From the NCBI RefSeq assembly GCF_014054725.1, contig NZ_CP059563.1, positions 829,749 to 893,748 on the forward strand: DNA of 64,000 nt, written 5' to 3'. The DNA comes from Conchiformibius steedae. Lineage in GTDB: Bacteria > Pseudomonadota > Gammaproteobacteria > Burkholderiales > Neisseriaceae. Numbering within the stretch: the stretch's first letter is position 1; each line of letters starts with the position of its first letter. This document shows, piece after piece, positions 19,974 through 27,815 of this stretch. The translations under genes and the position numbers were made by a program. The notes beneath the pieces are model-generated. The model searched no databases, had not been told where the DNA came from, and was given only the letters and a program-made list of their open reading frames with translations.

Positions 19974-20674
19974 AAGCGGTTTCCATAATCGTGCGTCCAA
20001 TTGCGGTGTGCCAACAGGCGGTGGCGCACCCACGACAACGCGCCCCAATAATCACTTGCAAGGGCAGCGTTGTCGTTTACGCTTCGGCGCAAACACCATT
20101 CGTCCCCCGCTTCCAATAATAATGCCAAAGCATAGGCAAACGGCGCACGCACAACAGGGCGCAAAGGCACGGCAGCGGGCGTGTCTGCCACCACCACTAG
20201 CACCTGTTTGGCACCGTCCTGCAAAATGGTAACTGCTTCTGCCACTGCCGTTTCCAAACCATCGGGCAACACCGCCAATGCCGTGTTTTCGCCTGTGTCG
20301 CCGCTCCACATCGACCATTGCCCCAGCACCGCATTGTGTACCGACAAACCAAAAGACGTGGGCGATACCGTACCGTCTTTCAATAAAGCCAACCATAATT
20401 CCAAGCTGCGGGCAATTTCGCCGTCGTGCGAAGCCGATACCGTGGCACAGGGGAGGGCATCGCAGCCTGCTAATGCTTGATGCGCCGCTTCAAACAGCAA
20501 ACGCGCAGGCAAACCCAAACGCCGCCGCTGCATGGCAGGCATAAACGCCACTTCAGGCGCACGTTCGGGCAAATCGGCAACACTTTGTTGCACCGCCCAT
20601 GCCTGCCACTGTTCGGGCGTGTGCGGACGGTTGGACGACACTGCCCAATTTTTAATCTTAAAAAAGCATTGCAT
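19949..20674 (-). CDS. Beta-ketoacyl synthase-like N-terminal-domain protein (aryl polyene cluster)
   Basis: A 241-residue protein resembling the second family of ketosynthase N-terminal domains found at the head of aryl polyene operons: RRRLGLPARLLFEAAHQAL, then TVSASHDGEIARSLELW, and TSFGLSVHNAVLGQWSMW near residue 105. It lacks the C-terminal half of a full ketosynthase with the two catalytic histidines, so it is unlikely to condense chains alone and may be structural or regulatory. It is the first gene of the operon. Confidence 0.85.
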   Translation of the reverse strand: MQCFFKIKNWAVSSNRPHTPEQWQAWAVQQSVADLPERAPEVAFMPAMQRRRLGLPARLLFEAAHQALAGCDALPCATVSASHDGEIARSLELWLALLKDGTVSPTSFGLSVHNAVLGQWSMWSGDTGENTALAVLPDGLETAVAEAVTILQDGAKQVLVVVADTPAAVPLRPVVRAPFAYALALLLEAGDEWCLRRSVNDNAALASDYWGALSWVRHRLLAHRNWTHDYGNRLWHWSQHP

Positions 20675-20712
20675 ACAATATTTTATTTCGGCAGGAAAGC
20701 AGGGTAAGGCGC

Positions 20713-20721
20713 ATTATAACA
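20713..20721 (-). promoter_or_regulatory. Extended -10 promoter of the pigment operon
   Basis: Read on the minus strand, TGTTATAAT (20721-20713) lies 39 bases before the first start codon of the operon. No convincing -35 box is visible, as expected for an extended -10 promoter. Confidence 0.6.
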
Positions 20722-20768
20722 AACCCATACCCAAAATGGCGAAACAGGCGCAGGCGCATTGCATAGGC

Positions 20769-20774
20769 TATAAT
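20769..20774 (+). promoter_or_regulatory. Likely -10 box for the secreted protein at 20812
   Basis: TATAAT 38 bases before the start codon, divergent from the pigment operon promoter about 50 bases away. The -35 region is weak. Confidence 0.45.
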
Positions 20775-20811
20775 ACTGCCTGTTTTTAAAAGATAAGCAA
20801 AGGGCTAAACC

Positions 20812-21636
20812 ATGTGGAAGAAAACCGCCGCCGTTTTCAGTGCCGCGCTGTTGTTCGCTGCGCCGCTGCACGCCCAAAATACCCCAGCACCCAAAAAACG
20901 CCCCGCCGTCAAAGCGAAAGCCGATAGAACCAAAGAGCTACAGTTGACCGCTGCACAAAAACAAGAGGTTTTGCGTGGTTTGGATAAGGGTTTGGCACAA
21001 CATCCTGTTTTGATAGAATTAAAAAAGATTGACCCCGAACTGCATCAGCAAATTCACAGCCAGCTTCGGCAAGAACTGACCGTTTTGTTTGAGCGGGACA
21101 ATATTTCTTTAGGCGAAATTGGGCGCATGACAGAGGCAAAAATTAGCCCGCTATTGGCTGCCAAAATAGACCAACTGCTTCCTTATGCCGATGATGATGC
21201 TTTAAAAAACTATATCCAGTCCATGTTGGTAATATTGGATGTTTTGTTGGCAAAACCCGATTCGGGCGCGTGTTTCGGCTGGTTGCACGGACAGCTGCTT
21301 TCCAGCGATATATTAGAGAACGAGTGGCAAAAAATTATGCTGGTAACAAATGTGATGCAGTTTGCCAATATGAGCGTATTGCGCCATCACAATGTGCAGC
21401 GCAAACTGCCTACTGAAGAACAAATAGCCGATAAATTAGAGCCAATTTGGGCGGATATGGCTAAAAAATACTCAAGCGAACAACAAAGTGAATGGTTGGC
21501 TTTAATGGGGGTTGATGGCATCAATACACAGTCGCCTATAGCCCAGCAGCGTTTTGTCTGTGAAGTTACCCGCGATATGTACCGCCAAGCTTTAAGCGCA
21601 GGCGATATGGATGTGGTGCGTTATCTGTTGAAATAA
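20812..21636 (+). CDS. Putative periplasmic protein, unknown function
   Basis: A 274-residue protein with a Sec signal peptide (MWKKTAAVFSAALLFAAPLHAQ) and a basic Lys/Pro/Ala linker, then a helical domain from about residue 45 to the end. Two cysteines (ACFGWL and FVCEV) may pair. No catalytic motif is recognisable. It ends 23 bases before the prfA start and may share its transcript. Confidence 0.75.
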   Translation: MWKKTAAVFSAALLFAAPLHAQNTPAPKKRPAVKAKADRTKELQLTAAQKQEVLRGLDKGLAQHPVLIELKKIDPELHQQIHSQLRQELTVLFERDNISLGEIGRMTEAKISPLLAAKIDQLLPYADDDALKNYIQSMLVILDVLLAKPDSGACFGWLHGQLLSSDILENEWQKIMLVTNVMQFANMSVLRHHNVQRKLPTEEQIADKLEPIWADMAKKYSSEQQSEWLALMGVDGINTQSPIAQQRFVCEVTRDMYRQALSAGDMDVVRYLLK

Positions 21637-21659
21637 TATGATTGTTGAATAATATGGAT

Positions 21660-22736
21660 ATGAAACCTTCTTTAATCAGTAAATTACAAAATTTGTCGCA
21701 ACGCTTGGAAGAGGTAACGGCATTATTGGGTTCGCCTGAAGCCACGGCTGATTTAAACCAATACCGTAAGCTGAATCAGGAACACGCCGAATTAACGCCT
21801 TTGGTGGAAACGTATCACCGTTATTGCGCGGCACAGGCAGACGAACGCGAAGCACAGGCTATGCTGGCTGATGCGGAAATGCGCGAGTTTGCGGCGGAAG
21901 AGTTGGCAGCGGCGCAGGCAAAACAAAGCGAATTGGCGTGGGAACTGCAAAAGTTGCTGTTACCCAAAGATGCCGATGATGACAAAAATATTTTTATTGA
22001 AATCCGTGCAGGCACAGGCGGCGATGAAGCGGCTTTGTTTGCGGGGGATTTGCTGCGGATGTATGCGCGTTATGCGGAACGCAACCGCTGGCAGGTAGAA
22101 ACAGTGTCTGCCAATGAAAGCGATTTGGGCGGCTATAAGGAAGTGATTGTGCGTTTGGCGGGCGCGGGTGCGTATGGGCGTTTGAAGTTTGAAAGCGGCG
22201 GACACCGTGTACAGCGTGTTCCCGTTACCGAAAGCCAAGGGCGCATTCATACTTCTGCCTGCACGGTGGCGGTAATGCCTGAAGCAGACGAATTAGCGGA
22301 AATTACCTTAAACGAAAAAGATTTGCGTATTGATACCTTTCGCGCATCGGGCGCAGGCGGACAGCACATCAACAAAACCGATTCCGCTGTCCGCATTACC
22401 CACTTACCCACAGGCATGGTGGTGGAATGCCAAGACGGGCGCAGCCAGCACGCCAATAAAGCACAGGCAATGAAAGTATTGGCAGCGCGTTTGCATGATG
22501 CCCAAAAGCGCGAAGCCCAAGCCAAAGAAGCGGCGGAACGCAAATCGCTGATTGGCAGCGGCGACCGCAGCGAGCGCATCCGTACCTATAATTTTCCGCA
22601 AGGGCGTGTTACCGACCACCGCATCAATTTAACCCTGCATAAATTGGATTTTATTTTAGACGGCGATTTAGAAGAAATCACCGCTGCGCTGATTGCCGAA
22701 CATCAGGCAGAACAATTGGCGGCGATGGGGGAATAG
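21660..22736 (+). CDS. prfA: Peptide chain release factor 1
   Basis: With the ATG at 21660 the protein has 358 residues, the normal length. The stop-codon recognition motif is PVT at residues 188-190 and the catalytic GGQ is at 233-235, matching E. coli numbering. RF1 releases peptides at UAA and UAG. In-frame ATGs at 21642 and 21654 are possible but extend the family N-terminus. The usual downstream methylase gene prmC, which modifies the GGQ glutamine, is not next to it here. Confidence 0.97.
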   Translation: MKPSLISKLQNLSQRLEEVTALLGSPEATADLNQYRKLNQEHAELTPLVETYHRYCAAQADEREAQAMLADAEMREFAAEELAAAQAKQSELAWELQKLLLPKDADDDKNIFIEIRAGTGGDEAALFAGDLLRMYARYAERNRWQVETVSANESDLGGYKEVIVRLAGAGAYGRLKFESGGHRVQRVPVTESQGRIHTSACTVAVMPEADELAEITLNEKDLRIDTFRASGAGGQHINKTDSAVRITHLPTGMVVECQDGRSQHANKAQAMKVLAARLHDAQKREAQAKEAAERKSLIGSGDRSERIRTYNFPQGRVTDHRINLTLHKLDFILDGDLEEITAALIAEHQAEQLAAMGE

Positions 22737-22739
22737 GGC

Positions 22740-23192
22740 GTGGCACAACAAATTTTAAATCTGCTGGGCGACGATACCTTAATTGGTTATTTGGCGCACA
22801 GTGCGCGTAAACTGAATATGCCGTTTGAGATTATTGATAGCGGCAAAGGTCAGGAATATATTGACAGCTTGCACCATATTTATGAATTTGGTGCGGGTTT
22901 GCGCCCCGAAACAGGCTTCAGCTTCCGCAGCGGACAATCAGCGCGAGTGGAAACCTTTGATAATGCGGTAAAGTTTGATGCTTTGTTGCGCCAGTTGGCA
23001 CAAAATCCGCATCCGATTTGTATTTTTAACCATTTGGGCGAACGTTCGTGGACGTATGTGCTGGTGTTGCACAATCCCAATGATTTGCCCGTGCTGTTCC
23101 GTCAGGCACAACCTGCGGATTATTTTGTTTCTGATACGCAAGGCACGTTTTTGCTGGCTGCCAATTGGCACGATTTCAGTTTTGCGGTGTAG
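22740..23192 (+). CDS. Conserved hypothetical protein
   Basis: A 150-residue soluble protein starting with GTG, four bases after prfA, so probably co-transcribed and coupled. It has no signal peptide or membrane helix. Motifs such as GFSFRSGQSARVETFDNAVKF and ICIFNHLGERSW suggest a compact alpha/beta fold, but I cannot name the family. An ATG is absent near the N-terminus; GTG at 22740 is the earliest sensible start. Confidence 0.7.
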   Translation: MAQQILNLLGDDTLIGYLAHSARKLNMPFEIIDSGKGQEYIDSLHHIYEFGAGLRPETGFSFRSGQSARVETFDNAVKFDALLRQLAQNPHPICIFNHLGERSWTYVLVLHNPNDLPVLFRQAQPADYFVSDTQGTFLLAANWHDFSFAV

Positions 23193-23227
23193 AATGCGTA
23201 TTATTTTTATTGGTAAGGAAATGTGTT

Positions 23228-24004
23228 GTGAGCGTGATTATTAAAACCCCCGAAGAAATTGAAAAAATGCGCGAATTGGGGCGTTTGGCAGCAGAGGCGT
23301 TGGACTATATTGAAGATTTTGTTAAACCGGGGGTAACCACCAACGAAATCAACCAACTGATTCACGATTATCATGTGAATGTGCAGGGGGGGTATCCTGC
23401 GCCTTTGTATTATGGCGACCCGCCGTTTCCCAAGTCCTGCTGTACTTCGGTCAATCACGTTATCTGCCACGGTATTCCCGATGATAAGCCTTTAAAAAAC
23501 GGCGATATTTTAAATATTGACGTGACCATTAAAAAAGACGGTTTTCACGGCGATTCCAGCCGTATGTATGCGGTAGGCAATATCAGTGCGATTGCCAAAC
23601 GTTTGATTGACACCACCCATGCCAGCATGATGGCGGGGATTTCGGTGGTGCGCCCCGGTGCGACTTTGGGCGATATCGGTTATGCCTGTCAGCAAGTGGC
23701 GGAAAGCGCGGGTTATTCGGTGGTGCAGGAATTTTGCGGACACGGTATCGGACGACGTTTTCACGAAGACCCGCAAGTGGTGCATTACGGGCGCAAGGGT
23801 CAGGGTTTGAAACTGCAAAGCGGCATGATTTTTACCATTGAGCCGATGATTAACCAAGGCAAACGCCATTTGAAAATTTTGTCGGACGGCTGGACGGTGG
23901 TCACCAAAGACCGCAGCTTGTCGGCGCAGTGGGAACATGAAGTCTTGGTAACCGATACGGGCTATGAAATCTTAACCGTCAGCCCTAAATATGGGAAACC
24001 TTAA
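23228..24004 (+). CDS. map: Methionine aminopeptidase, type I
   Basis: A 258-residue enzyme that removes the initiator methionine from new proteins. Metal ligands are visible in order: NIDVTIKKDGFHGD (two Asp), FCGHGIGRRFH (His), FTIEPM (Glu) and WEHEVLVT (Glu); the substrate-site histidine is in VICHGIPD. The GTG at 23228 is chosen because AAGGAA lies upstream and the protein then begins SVIIKTPEEIEKM like its relatives; an upstream in-frame start at 23165 lies inside the previous gene. Confidence 0.96.
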   Translation: MSVIIKTPEEIEKMRELGRLAAEALDYIEDFVKPGVTTNEINQLIHDYHVNVQGGYPAPLYYGDPPFPKSCCTSVNHVICHGIPDDKPLKNGDILNIDVTIKKDGFHGDSSRMYAVGNISAIAKRLIDTTHASMMAGISVVRPGATLGDIGYACQQVAESAGYSVVQEFCGHGIGRRFHEDPQVVHYGRKGQGLKLQSGMIFTIEPMINQGKRHLKILSDGWTVVTKDRSLSAQWEHEVLVTDTGYEILTVSPKYGKP

Positions 24005-24005
24005 T

Positions 24006-24590
24006 ATGTGGAAACAGGGGATTGCGGGCATGACAGCGGCGTTGGTACTGGCTGCGTGTACTGCTACCAAACCGCAAACGCCGTCTGAATGGCAGGCGCA
24101 GCGCGATTGGAAAGTGTTTGAAGCCAGTGGGCGTTTGAGCGTAAAAGTAAAAGGCACGGGCAGTTACGCCAATTTTGATTGGACGCGCGAAAACGGCGTG
24201 GAAACCATTGATGTGAATACGCCCATTGGCACCACGGTAGGACAGCTTTGCCAAGATGCTGAAGGCGTATTGGCGGTAGATGCCAAAGGTAAAACCTATC
24301 ATGCGGATACGGCGGCGGATTTAAGCCGTCAATTATTGGGTTACGCGCTGCCTGTGCAATATTTGGGCGTGTGGGCAAACGGCGAATGGGCGAAAGATTT
24401 GCCGCATCAATTATTGGCAGACGGCACTTTGCAACAAGCGGGCTGGCGCATCCGCCGCAGCCTGCGTGAAGACGGTTCGCCCTACACCTTGTTATTGGAA
24501 AACAATGATATGAGTGTTCGGCTGGTGTTTTCCGAAAGCCGCCGCGAAGCAGGTTTACCCGAAACGCAGGGGCGTTGTGAAGCGCGGTAA
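24006..24590 (+). CDS. lolB: Outer membrane lipoprotein receptor LolB
   Basis: A 194-residue lipoprotein with lipobox LVLAAC at about residue 18 and the LolB pattern DWKVFEASGRLSVKVKGTGSYANFDWTR followed by NTPIGTTVGQL. LolB accepts lipoproteins from periplasmic LolA and inserts them in the outer membrane. The ATG at 24006 follows the map stop directly; an in-frame ATG at 23991 would overlap map. In Neisseria lolB is followed by ispE; here about 1.1 kb of small genes separates them. Confidence 0.9.
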   Translation: MWKQGIAGMTAALVLAACTATKPQTPSEWQAQRDWKVFEASGRLSVKVKGTGSYANFDWTRENGVETIDVNTPIGTTVGQLCQDAEGVLAVDAKGKTYHADTAADLSRQLLGYALPVQYLGVWANGEWAKDLPHQLLADGTLQQAGWRIRRSLREDGSPYTLLLENNDMSVRLVFSESRREAGLPETQGRCEAR

Positions 24591-24642
24591 TCACACAGCA
24601 CAAACCTAAAAATCTCTTTATTCTTTAATACAAATAAAAAGC

Positions 24643-24676
24643 AACGGATTGCTCTGCAATCCGTTCTCTGTTTTTT
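24643..24676. terminator. Terminator between lolB and the island genes
   Basis: Stem AACGGATTG/CAATCCGTT around CTCTG, followed by TCTCTG and a T run. A-rich sequence on the other side means it may serve both converging transcripts. Confidence 0.8.
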
Positions 24677-24692
24677 AGGCTTATCGCTTTTA

Positions 24693-24968
24693 TTACCACC
24701 CATATGTTTGGGCTATGTGGTCGGTTGCTAATCCGCGGTTATCGCCACAAATGGGACAAGGTTTACTGGCATCTTGTCGCGCATTCTTGCTTGCCCAAAC
24801 CACCCCATGAGTACCACATAAAAAAGGGATAGCTTCACAATCTAAGCAAAGTAAGGCTGGCCAACCTTCTGCACTGCCATTGGGTACATTAAATTGCTTG
24901 GTATTTGTACCATGACACGAAGCGCATCTTTTTTGTTTACTTAATTCAATAAAAGTTTGAATGTTCAT
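24693..24968 (-). CDS. Small cysteine-pair (zinc-ribbon-like) protein, unknown function
   Basis: A 91-residue protein with four cysteine pairs or equivalents: C15/C18, C41/C44, C51 with H54, and C71/C74 (CPICGD). The spacing suggests two zinc-binding modules. No signal peptide or membrane helix. It is the second gene of a two-gene minus-strand operon divergent from an XRE regulator. Base composition is visibly richer in A and T than neighbouring housekeeping genes. The name 'zinc ribbon' is inferred from cysteine spacing only. Confidence 0.72.
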   Translation of the reverse strand: MNIQTFIELSKQKRCASCHGTNTKQFNVPNGSAEGWPALLCLDCEAIPFLCGTHGVVWASKNARQDASKPCPICGDNRGLATDHIAQTYGW

Positions 24969-24976
24969 ATTTCATC

Positions 24977-25120
24977 CTATTTATTCAAAATTTTATCAAC
25001 TTTTTGCTTAACATCTTGGCGGACAGGTTCAATGGGAGAGGGGGGATTGCCACTACTACCGCCACTACCTGAATTTTTGTTAGCGCCATCATTATTGCTG
25101 TTGGGGAGATTGTTTGACAT
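24977..25120 (-). CDS. 47-residue Asn/Gly/Ser-rich peptide
   Basis: A short open frame with ATG at 25120, ribosome binding site AAAGGAA eight bases upstream, and TAG stop nine bases before the start of the cysteine-pair gene. The first half is low-complexity Asn/Gly/Ser/Pro (NNLPNSNNDG, GSGGSSGN); the end is a charged helix (VRQDVKQKVDKILNK). The ribosome site and tight operon spacing support it over an overlapping 82-residue frame on the other strand. Function unknown. Confidence 0.55.
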   Translation of the reverse strand: MSNNLPNSNNDGANKNSGSGGSSGNPPSPIEPVRQDVKQKVDKILNK

Positions 25121-25156
25121 AATTGTTTCCTTTATCATAGATAGGTTAAAAAAGGG

Positions 25157-25186
25157 TTTACGGTTATTTACCGTGTTGGATATATT
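25157..25186 (+). promoter_or_regulatory. Promoter and candidate operator of the XRE gene
   Basis: TTTACG (25157-25162), 18 bases, TATATT (25181-25186). A perfect inverted repeat ACGGT-TATTT-ACCGT (25160-25174) overlaps the -35 box and sits between the two divergent transcription units, a fitting place for autoregulation by the XRE protein. A second imperfect repeat TGGTT-GA-AACCA lies near 25199-25210. Confidence 0.45.
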
Positions 25187-25284
25187 AATTTTTATTTTTG
25201 GTTGAAACCAGCAAGAAAATTGGTTTTTTAAGTCGGTTTTATATTGGTTTAGATGGCGTTTTTCGTAATTTGGAAGGGTGTAAA

Positions 25285-25716
25285 ATGGCTTTAAATGAAA
25301 AAATTCGTGAATTACGGGAAGTAAAAGGATGGTCTCAAGAGTTTATGGCAGAAAAAATGGAAATGTCCACAAGTGGTTATGCTAGGCTGGAACGTGGAGA
25401 AAGTAAGTTGGATTGGGAAAAATTGGAAAAAGTAGCTGCAATTTTTAAAATTGATATTTTGCAACTGATTGAGGCGGAAGAAAAGGGTTTAACCATACAG
25501 CAAAATATTGGTTTTTCAGAAAGTACCAGTAATAATAATGCGAGAAATCATACCGCTACGGGGGAATCGCCTGCATATTATGGTGAAAACAGTGGTTTGA
25601 TAATTGAGTTGGAAAAATTAAAAGTGCAAGTTACCATGCAAGAGCAAATTATTGAGGTTCAAAAAAGTGAAATTCAAACTTTGAAAAGTTATATTGAAAC
25701 ATTGAATATGAAATAA
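25285..25716 (+). CDS. XRE-family regulator with coiled-coil tail (island 1)
   Basis: A 143-residue protein. Residues 1 to about 65 are an HTH_3 domain (NEKIRELREVKGWSQEFMAEKM, then STSGYARLERGES). A polar linker of Asn and Thr follows, and residues 112-143 form a leucine/isoleucine heptad coiled coil (LEKLKVQVTMQEQIIEVQKSEI). The ATG at 25285 has GGAAGGG just upstream; an in-frame ATG further upstream adds an unlikely tail. It ends four bases before ispE. The HTH closely resembles the regulator at 60417, with shared STSGYA and LE.GE wording, so the two are paralogues. Confidence 0.85.
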   Translation: MALNEKIRELREVKGWSQEFMAEKMEMSTSGYARLERGESKLDWEKLEKVAAIFKIDILQLIEAEEKGLTIQQNIGFSESTSNNNARNHTATGESPAYYGENSGLIIELEKLKVQVTMQEQIIEVQKSEIQTLKSYIETLNMK

Positions 25717-25720
25717 CCTT

Positions 25721-26569
25721 ATGTTCCCTAAAAATGTTTGTGTTTATCCAGCCCCTGCCAAACTCAATCTTGACCTGCGTATTGTTGGTCGCCGTGCCGA
25801 TGGTTATCATTTGCTGGAAAGCATTTTTATTTTGATTGATTGGTGCGACCGCATCGGTATTGCCCCGCGCACAGACGGGCAGATTGTTCTGCACACCCCG
25901 CTGAACGGCGTTGCCCCCGAACAGGATTTAAGTGTCCGCGCCGCTCGTGCCTTGCAAGCACACGCGCCCAATAGCACTTGTGGTGCAGATATTTGGCTGG
26001 ATAAACAAATCCCTATGGGTGGCGGTTTGGGCGGTGGCAGTTCCGATGCCGCAACGGTGCTGACGGTATTAAATCAAATTTGGCAATGCGGTTTGCCTGC
26101 CGAGCAATTGGCGGAAATTGGGTTGAATTTGGGCGCAGATGTGCCGTTTTTCCTGTTTGGCGAAAGTGCTTTGGTGCGAGGTATCGGCGAGCAGCTGCAG
26201 ACGATTGATGTGCCTGAACAATGGTTTGTGGTGGTGCGCCCCGATTGCCATGTTGCCACTGCCGCCGTGTTCGCCCACCCCGATTTGCCGCGCAACAGCC
26301 CGTCTCATCCCGTGGCGGATTATATTGCCCGTCAGCCCTTTCACAATGATATGCAAGATGTGGTTTGCCAACATTATCCACAGGTTGGTGAAGCCTTGCG
26401 TTTGTTGTCGGCGCATGGCGAAGCGCGGATGACGGGGTCGGGTGCGTGTGTGTTTGTGGCGGTGGCAAACCGTGCAGCGGGCGAAGCCGTGTGCGCTGCG
26501 TTGCCTGACAGCTTGACGGCGCGTTGTGTGAAAAGTTTGCCGCAGCACCCGTTGCGCGAAATTATTTAA
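25721..26569 (+). CDS. ispE: 4-diphosphocytidyl-2-C-methyl-D-erythritol kinase
   Basis: A 282-residue GHMP kinase of the MEP isoprenoid pathway. It begins PAPAKLNLDLRIVGRRADGYHLL (substrate site) and has the ATP loop PMGGGLGGGSSDAATVL near residue 90 and the late motif MTGSGACVF near residue 240. It phosphorylates CDP-methylerythritol. The normal lolB-ispE linkage is interrupted upstream by the small-gene island, whose regulator ends four bases before this start. Confidence 0.95.
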   Translation: MFPKNVCVYPAPAKLNLDLRIVGRRADGYHLLESIFILIDWCDRIGIAPRTDGQIVLHTPLNGVAPEQDLSVRAARALQAHAPNSTCGADIWLDKQIPMGGGLGGGSSDAATVLTVLNQIWQCGLPAEQLAEIGLNLGADVPFFLFGESALVRGIGEQLQTIDVPEQWFVVVRPDCHVATAAVFAHPDLPRNSPSHPVADYIARQPFHNDMQDVVCQHYPQVGEALRLLSAHGEARMTGSGACVFVAVANRAAGEAVCAALPDSLTARCVKSLPQHPLREII

Positions 26570-26577
26570 CGAAAAAA

Positions 26578-26613
26578 CAAGCTGCCGCCGCTTTTTCGGC
26601 ACTGGGCAGCTTG
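26578..26613 (+). terminator. Hairpin after ispE
   Basis: CAAGCTGCC pairs with GGCAGCTTG (9 bp) after a run of A. No T tract follows, so termination may be partial. The 3' arm overlaps the -35 box of the tRNA-Gln promoter. Confidence 0.5.
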
Positions 26614-26639
26614 ACAGCGTTTTCCATTTTCAGGATAAT
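26611..26639 (+). promoter_or_regulatory. tRNA-Gln promoter
   Basis: A perfect -35 TTGACA (26611-26616), 17-base spacer and GATAAT (26634-26639), 38 bases before the first tRNA-Gln. Confidence 0.85.
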
Positions 26640-26676
26640 ACGCGCTTTCTCGCAGTCAAGCTGCGGAAGAGAAAGT

Positions 26677-26753
26677 TGGGGATTCGCCAAGTTGGTTAAG
26701 GCATCGGATTTTGATTCCGACATGCGTAGGTTCGAATCCTACATCCCCAGCCA
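26677..26753 (+). tRNA. tRNA-Gln (TTG), copy 1
   Basis: A 77-base cloverleaf with encoded CCA, anticodon TTG in GATTTTGATTC, acceptor arms TGGGGAT/ATCCCCA. The D loop (GTTGGTTAA) is two bases longer than in copy 2. Confidence 0.95.
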
Positions 26754-26765
26754 AATCCCATTTTT

Positions 26766-26840
26766 TGGGGAGTCGCCAAGTGGTAAGGCATCGGATTTTG
26801 ATTCCGACATGCGTAGGTTCGATCCCTACCTCCCCAGCCA
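26766..26840 (+). tRNA. tRNA-Gln (TTG), copy 2
   Basis: A 75-base cloverleaf with encoded CCA and the same anticodon stem and loop as copy 1, 12 bases downstream. Acceptor arms TGGGGAG/CTCCCCA carry a compensated change, so both genes look functional. Cotranscribed with copy 1. Confidence 0.95.
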
Positions 26841-26894
26841 GTTAAGCGCGTGTGGTTTTGCCATACGCGCTTACTTTATTTGGGGAAAATCAAA

Positions 26895-27353
26895 ATGAAA
26901 CTTGCTGAAGCACTCGCCGAACGTGCTGATTTACAACGTCGTTTGGCACAATTAAAACAGCGTTTGCAACAAAACGCACAATATCAGGAAGGCGAAACGC
27001 CTGCTGAAAATCCGCAGGAACTGTTGGCAGAATACACGCGTTGTGCTGATGCGTGGGAAATTTTGGTGGCGGCGATTAATCGCAGTAATCATCAGATTAT
27101 ATTGGATAATGGCGAAAGCCTGACTGCTGCACTGGCACGTCGCGACCGTTTGCAGGCAGAACATTCTATGCTGGTAAGCTTGGCAGATGCCGCCACGCCC
27201 GAACAATCGCGTTATAGCCGCAGCGAAATCAAAATGTTGGCGGCAGTAGATGTAAAAACAGTGCGAAAGCGTGCCGATGAAGTCGCCAAAACCTGCCGTG
27301 AGCTGGATTTACGCATTCAGGCGGCGAATTGGGCGAATTCTTTGCTGGATTAA
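26895..27353 (+). CDS. DIP1984 family protein
   Basis: A 152-residue, strongly helical, charged protein beginning MKLAEALAERADLQRRLAQLKQRL, the typical start of the DIP1984 (septicolysin-like) family, with NRSNHQIIL near the middle. It has no signal peptide. Despite the old septicolysin label there is no evidence of toxin activity; the function is unknown. The ATG at 26895 starts the family N-terminus; an upstream in-frame ATG at 26850 adds sequence from just downstream of the tRNA. Confidence 0.82.
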   Translation: MKLAEALAERADLQRRLAQLKQRLQQNAQYQEGETPAENPQELLAEYTRCADAWEILVAAINRSNHQIILDNGESLTAALARRDRLQAEHSMLVSLADAATPEQSRYSRSEIKMLAAVDVKTVRKRADEVAKTCRELDLRIQAANWANSLLD

Positions 27354-27815
27354 AACAGGTTTTCAGTAGTATCAGAAAGCGGGCGTAACCTTTCTCATTT
27401 CTAATCCTAGAAGCTAATAGAAACAAAGGGCTGTTTCCCATCGGTTTTACCGATTAACGGTGTATGCTCTGTATGTAGTATGGATGATTGTGTAAAAGGC
27501 ATTGTTACTACCATGCGCCGATTTTGATACGAGGGTGGGTGTGTTGTGGGAAAATCTGTTGTTATGGTGGATGAAAAGCGCAACGATACGGCGTTGCCAC
27601 GCTATATTGGGAAATATGGCATCTTAACTGTATATATTGTTGTCAATGGTCTTTGCCTGATTTAACGGAAATCAAGTAAATTTGTTGCGCACTTTTACCT
27701 GCTGCGCCGTTGGCGTATAATATGCGCCGTTTGGCAGAAACGTCAGCAAGGTGAAAGGAAGCAAGTGTTTCCTCGAAAAAAGTCTCAAAATCCCCACAAC
27801 TTAGGCGATGAAAAC
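27354..27815. promoter_or_regulatory. Long intergenic region ending in the prs promoter
   Basis: About 460 bases without a convincing gene. A probable prs promoter lies at the right end: TTTTAC (27693-27698), 17 bases, TATAAT (27716-27721), giving a leader of about 85 bases. Two short frames around 27560-27665 lack good ribosome sites and are not called. Otherwise I see nothing recognisable. Confidence 0.5.

Noticed and set aside
24957..25205. 82-codon plus-strand frame in island 1
   Set aside because: No ribosome site; it overlaps the 47-codon gene and the start of the cysteine-pair gene on the other strand, which fit better.
24693..25716. Prophage or integrative element at the lolB-ispE junction
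   Set aside because: No integrase, structural genes, att-like direct repeats or tRNA integration site; only small genes and a regulator.
27540..27665. Short frames in the gap before prs
   Set aside because: Under 35 codons, no good ribosome site, no recognisable composition.
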